Source: Saprospiraceae bacterium (GTDB lineage: Bacteria; Bacteroidota; Bacteroidia; Chitinophagales; Saprospiraceae). From it: 6,997 bases of DNA. The notes under the pieces are model-generated. The model was not told the origin of the DNA. It saw only the letters and a program-made list of their open reading frames with translations, and made no database searches. Where the stretch lies: contig JACMMM010000012.1 of NCBI GenBank assembly GCA_014379065.1, positions 1 through 6,997 of the forward strand, written 5' to 3'. Of this stretch, positions 5,866-6,997 are shown piece by piece. The translations under genes were made by a program, and so were the position numbers. The first letter of the stretch is position 1. Every line of letters starts with the position of its first letter.

Positions 5866-5909
5866 GATTGATTCGATTGGTTCGATTGATTAGATTGGTT
5901 CGATTGGGG
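5866..5909. repeat. 9-bp tandem repeat abutting the ftsY start codon
   Basis: The plus strand reads GATTGATTC, GATTGGTTC, GATTGATTA, GATTGGTTC and a partial GATTGGGG, i.e. a GATTGRTTM unit repeated 4.9 times. It ends 5 bases before the ftsY ATG, so it forms the immediate 5' leader (AATCAATC-type on the transcribed strand). An 11-base piece, TCTGATTGATT, occurs here at 5863-5873 and again in the glgC leader at 2069-2079. It is A/C-rich and unstructured on the mRNA strand, which could favour initiation without a Shine-Dalgarno; that role is inference. Confidence 0.9.
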
Positions 5910-5941
5910 AGAAGTGTGGCCAACTCCCACATTGACTACAT

Positions 5942-6017
5942 TTTTACCCGCCCCCGTCTGCCGAGCCTTGGGGGGCAGGGAAGCCTCTCGCCACCGCCAA
6001 GGCTAAAGCGAGTAAAA
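5942..6017. repeat. GC-rich interrupted inverted repeat in the response regulator-ftsY gap
   Basis: AGCCTTGG (5964-5971) pairs with CCAAGGCT (5997-6004), and TTTTAC (5942-5947) pairs with GTAAAA (6012-6017), with unequal and mostly unpaired sequence between these blocks. The 25-base region between the inner arms is G/C-rich. It begins 12 bases beyond the response regulator stop, so it may form a long imperfect hairpin ending that transcript, but no T-run follows. The two pairing blocks are seen; a function is not evident. Confidence 0.45.
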
Positions 6018-6028
6018 GCGTAGGAGGG

Positions 6029-6802
6029 TTATTTCCAAGTCTCCCCATGCGTGCGTTTTAGCGCATCCATCAGGTTCACTTTTTGACGGCGCGACACTTC
6101 GATGCTGTCGCCGTTTTCCATGATGAGGTAGCCGCCCTCGCCTTTGATGTAGGTCTTCATAAAATTCATGTTCACGATGTGCTTCTTGTGTACGCGCACA
6201 AAATTGAAGCTGGTAAGCGCATCCTCGTAAGCTTTAATGGTGCGGCTGGCCGTAATTTTATTTCCACCATTGAGCAGGAAATGCGTGTAGTTATTTTCCG
6301 CTTCGAGCCGTGTTATGTCGGAGAGGCGCACGAAATGAACACCGTCCATAGCAGAAATGCCGATCTTGTTGAAGGCATTGGGCGCGTTGGGGTTGTAGGT
6401 TTGTTGCAGCACTTCCAAACGCGCCTTTGTTTCTGTATTCCGGGGTTTTATCCGACTCACGGCACGGATAAGTTCCTCGCGTTCAATGGGTTTTGTGACA
6501 TAGTCAATGGCCGCGAATTCAAAAGCCCGGATGGCATATTTGTCGAAGGCCGTGACAAAAATGATGTCAAAAGGCAATTCTTCGAGTTGTTGGAGCGCTT
6601 GGAAAACGAGTCCGTCGGGCAGACTGATGTCCAGGAAAGCCACATCGAAGCGGTTGTTGCGATCGTCGGCCAAGCGGAGAAGGTCGGCATTGGAACCGCC
6701 CTCCGCCACGACTTCGACGTCGGGACAACACATACGGAGCAGGTTTTTTAGGTTCTCCAAGCCTTCTGGCTCGTCTTCGATGATAAGTGCACGTGTGAGC
6801 AT
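6029..6802 (-). CDS. LytR/AlgR-family response regulator (REC + LytTR DNA-binding domain)
   Basis: The 257-residue protein is a cytoplasmic two-component transcription regulator. The receiver domain (about 4-120) has the acidic pair E9-D10, phospho-acceptor D58 in FLDISLPDG (56-64), the switch threonine T84 in VTAFDKYA (83-90) and K104 in VTKP (102-105). A linker (121-145) leads to a LytTR domain (about 146-250) with VRLSDITRLEAENNYT (158-173), the ITASRTIKAYE segment (183-193), FVRVHKKHIVN (201-211) and EVSRRQK (235-241), all typical of this fold. It resembles the many Bacteroidota regulators paired with LytS/histidine-kinase sensors, but no kinase is recognisable in the ~195 bases upstream inside the window, so the partner is unknown. 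The start at 6802 gives the usual MLTRALIIEDE opening. ftsY follows after 168 bp. Confidence 0.95.
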   Translation of the reverse strand: MLTRALIIEDEPEGLENLKNLLRMCCPDVEVVAEGGSNADLLRLADDRNNRFDVAFLDISLPDGLVFQALQQLEELPFDIIFVTAFDKYAIRAFEFAAIDYVTKPIEREELIRAVSRIKPRNTETKARLEVLQQTYNPNAPNAFNKIGISAMDGVHFVRLSDITRLEAENNYTHFLLNGGNKITASRTIKAYEDALTSFNFVRVHKKHIVNMNFMKTYIKGEGGYLIMENGDSIEVSRRQKVNLMDALKRTHGETWK

Positions 6803-6822
6803 GGGCGGTAGTGTTGGTCGGT

Positions 6823-6874
6823 GATTGGTAGATTGGTGATTGGTGATTGGTGGATTGGTGATTGGTGGATTCGT
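6823..6874. repeat. GATTGGT heptamer tandem repeat upstream of the response regulator
   Basis: GATTGGT begins at 6823, 6831, 6838, 6845, 6853 and 6860, with a variant GATTCGT at 6868. Some junctions carry one extra base (A or G), so the tract mixes 7- and 8-bp spacing. It lies 20-72 bases before the start codon of the LytTR regulator, in the probable leader or promoter region. LytTR proteins bind paired direct repeats, so an operator role was considered, but the simple unit and its resemblance to the other tracts in the window make a slippage-derived microsatellite more likely. Confidence 0.9.
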
Positions 6875-6997
6875 TGACTGGTTAATGGTTGATTATCAAT
6901 TGTTTGTTCCGGTCTTTGCTTGCCAACCCGAGTAACCAAGAGTTGTCATTCTGTCGGAACCCGTCCGCATCAAGTGCGCTTTGCCCGAGTATTTGCC
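6875..6997. other. Unassigned right edge, no recognisable gene
   Basis: Beyond the GATTGGT tract nothing is recognisable. Two minus-strand frames are open to the window edge, one ending at a TGA at 6896 (33 codons) and one at a TAA at 6882 (37 codons). Either could be the C-terminus of an upstream gene, but neither shows a family motif, such as the ATPase motifs expected if a sensor kinase ended here. No Bacteroidota promoter match before the response regulator was seen. Confidence 0.4.

Noticed and set aside
6083..6751. 222-codon plus-strand open frame opposite the LytTR regulator
   Set aside because: Shadow of a well-supported gene, with no recognisable protein features.
6823..6874. GATTGGT tract as a LytTR autoregulatory operator
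   Set aside because: LytTR sites are typically two 9-bp-type direct repeats with about a 12-bp gap; this tract is a contiguous 7/8-bp repeat resembling the other microsatellites of the window, so the claim is unsupported.
6882..6997. C-terminus of a sensor kinase partner of the response regulator
   Set aside because: Neither open minus-strand frame at the window edge shows kinase ATPase motifs or other recognisable sequence.

Overview
The window looks like chromosomal DNA of a member of the Bacteroidota. The protein family signatures suggest a Saprospiria/Cytophagia-like lineage rather than a gut Bacteroides, but the genus cannot be fixed from sequence alone. Supporting signs are weak or absent Shine-Dalgarno sequences, a well-spaced Bacteroidota-type promoter (TTTG-N19-TAnnTTTG) before glgC, a LytTR response regulator, a short FtsY, and intergenic gaps packed with short-period repeats. 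All seven recognisable genes are on the minus strand.

In the direction of transcription (right to left) the order is: a LytTR-family response regulator (6802-6029); ftsY, the SRP receptor GTPase (5860-4892); glgA, glycogen synthase (4813-3191); an overlapping xisH-xisI pair (3056-2302); glgC, ADP-glucose pyrophosphorylase (2052-781); and ruvC, the Holliday-junction resolvase (705-142). GlgC makes ADP-glucose and GlgA polymerises it, so the two form the committed glycogen pathway. The XisHI pair sits between them like an inserted cassette, and glgC has its own promoter just downstream of it. FtsY (membrane targeting) and RuvC (recombination) are housekeeping neighbours with no obvious pathway link.

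The most unusual aspect is what fills the gaps. Four separate repeat tracts are built from 7-bp units (or 9-bp in one case): AGTGRTA/AGTGTTK between glgC and ruvC and again between ftsY and glgA, YGTTGAC inside glgA, and GATTGGT before the response regulator; a 9-bp GATTGRTTM tract abuts the ftsY start codon. The two AGTG tracts are folded into inverted repeats that fill nearly the whole spacer and end just before the next start codon. The YGTTGAC tract is translated in frame within GlgA. Other palindromes lie over the glgA stop codon and downstream of ruvC, and a GC-rich interrupted inverted repeat lies downstream of the response regulator. These tracts also create false N-terminal extensions for GlgA and FtsY, so their starts are corrected here.

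No rRNA, tRNA, CRISPR array, transposase or intact insertion sequence was seen. The last ~120 bases (6875-6997) hold nothing recognisable. No wholly new multi-gene system was identified; the best candidates for follow-up are the XisHI cassette and the 7-bp-unit spacer hairpins.
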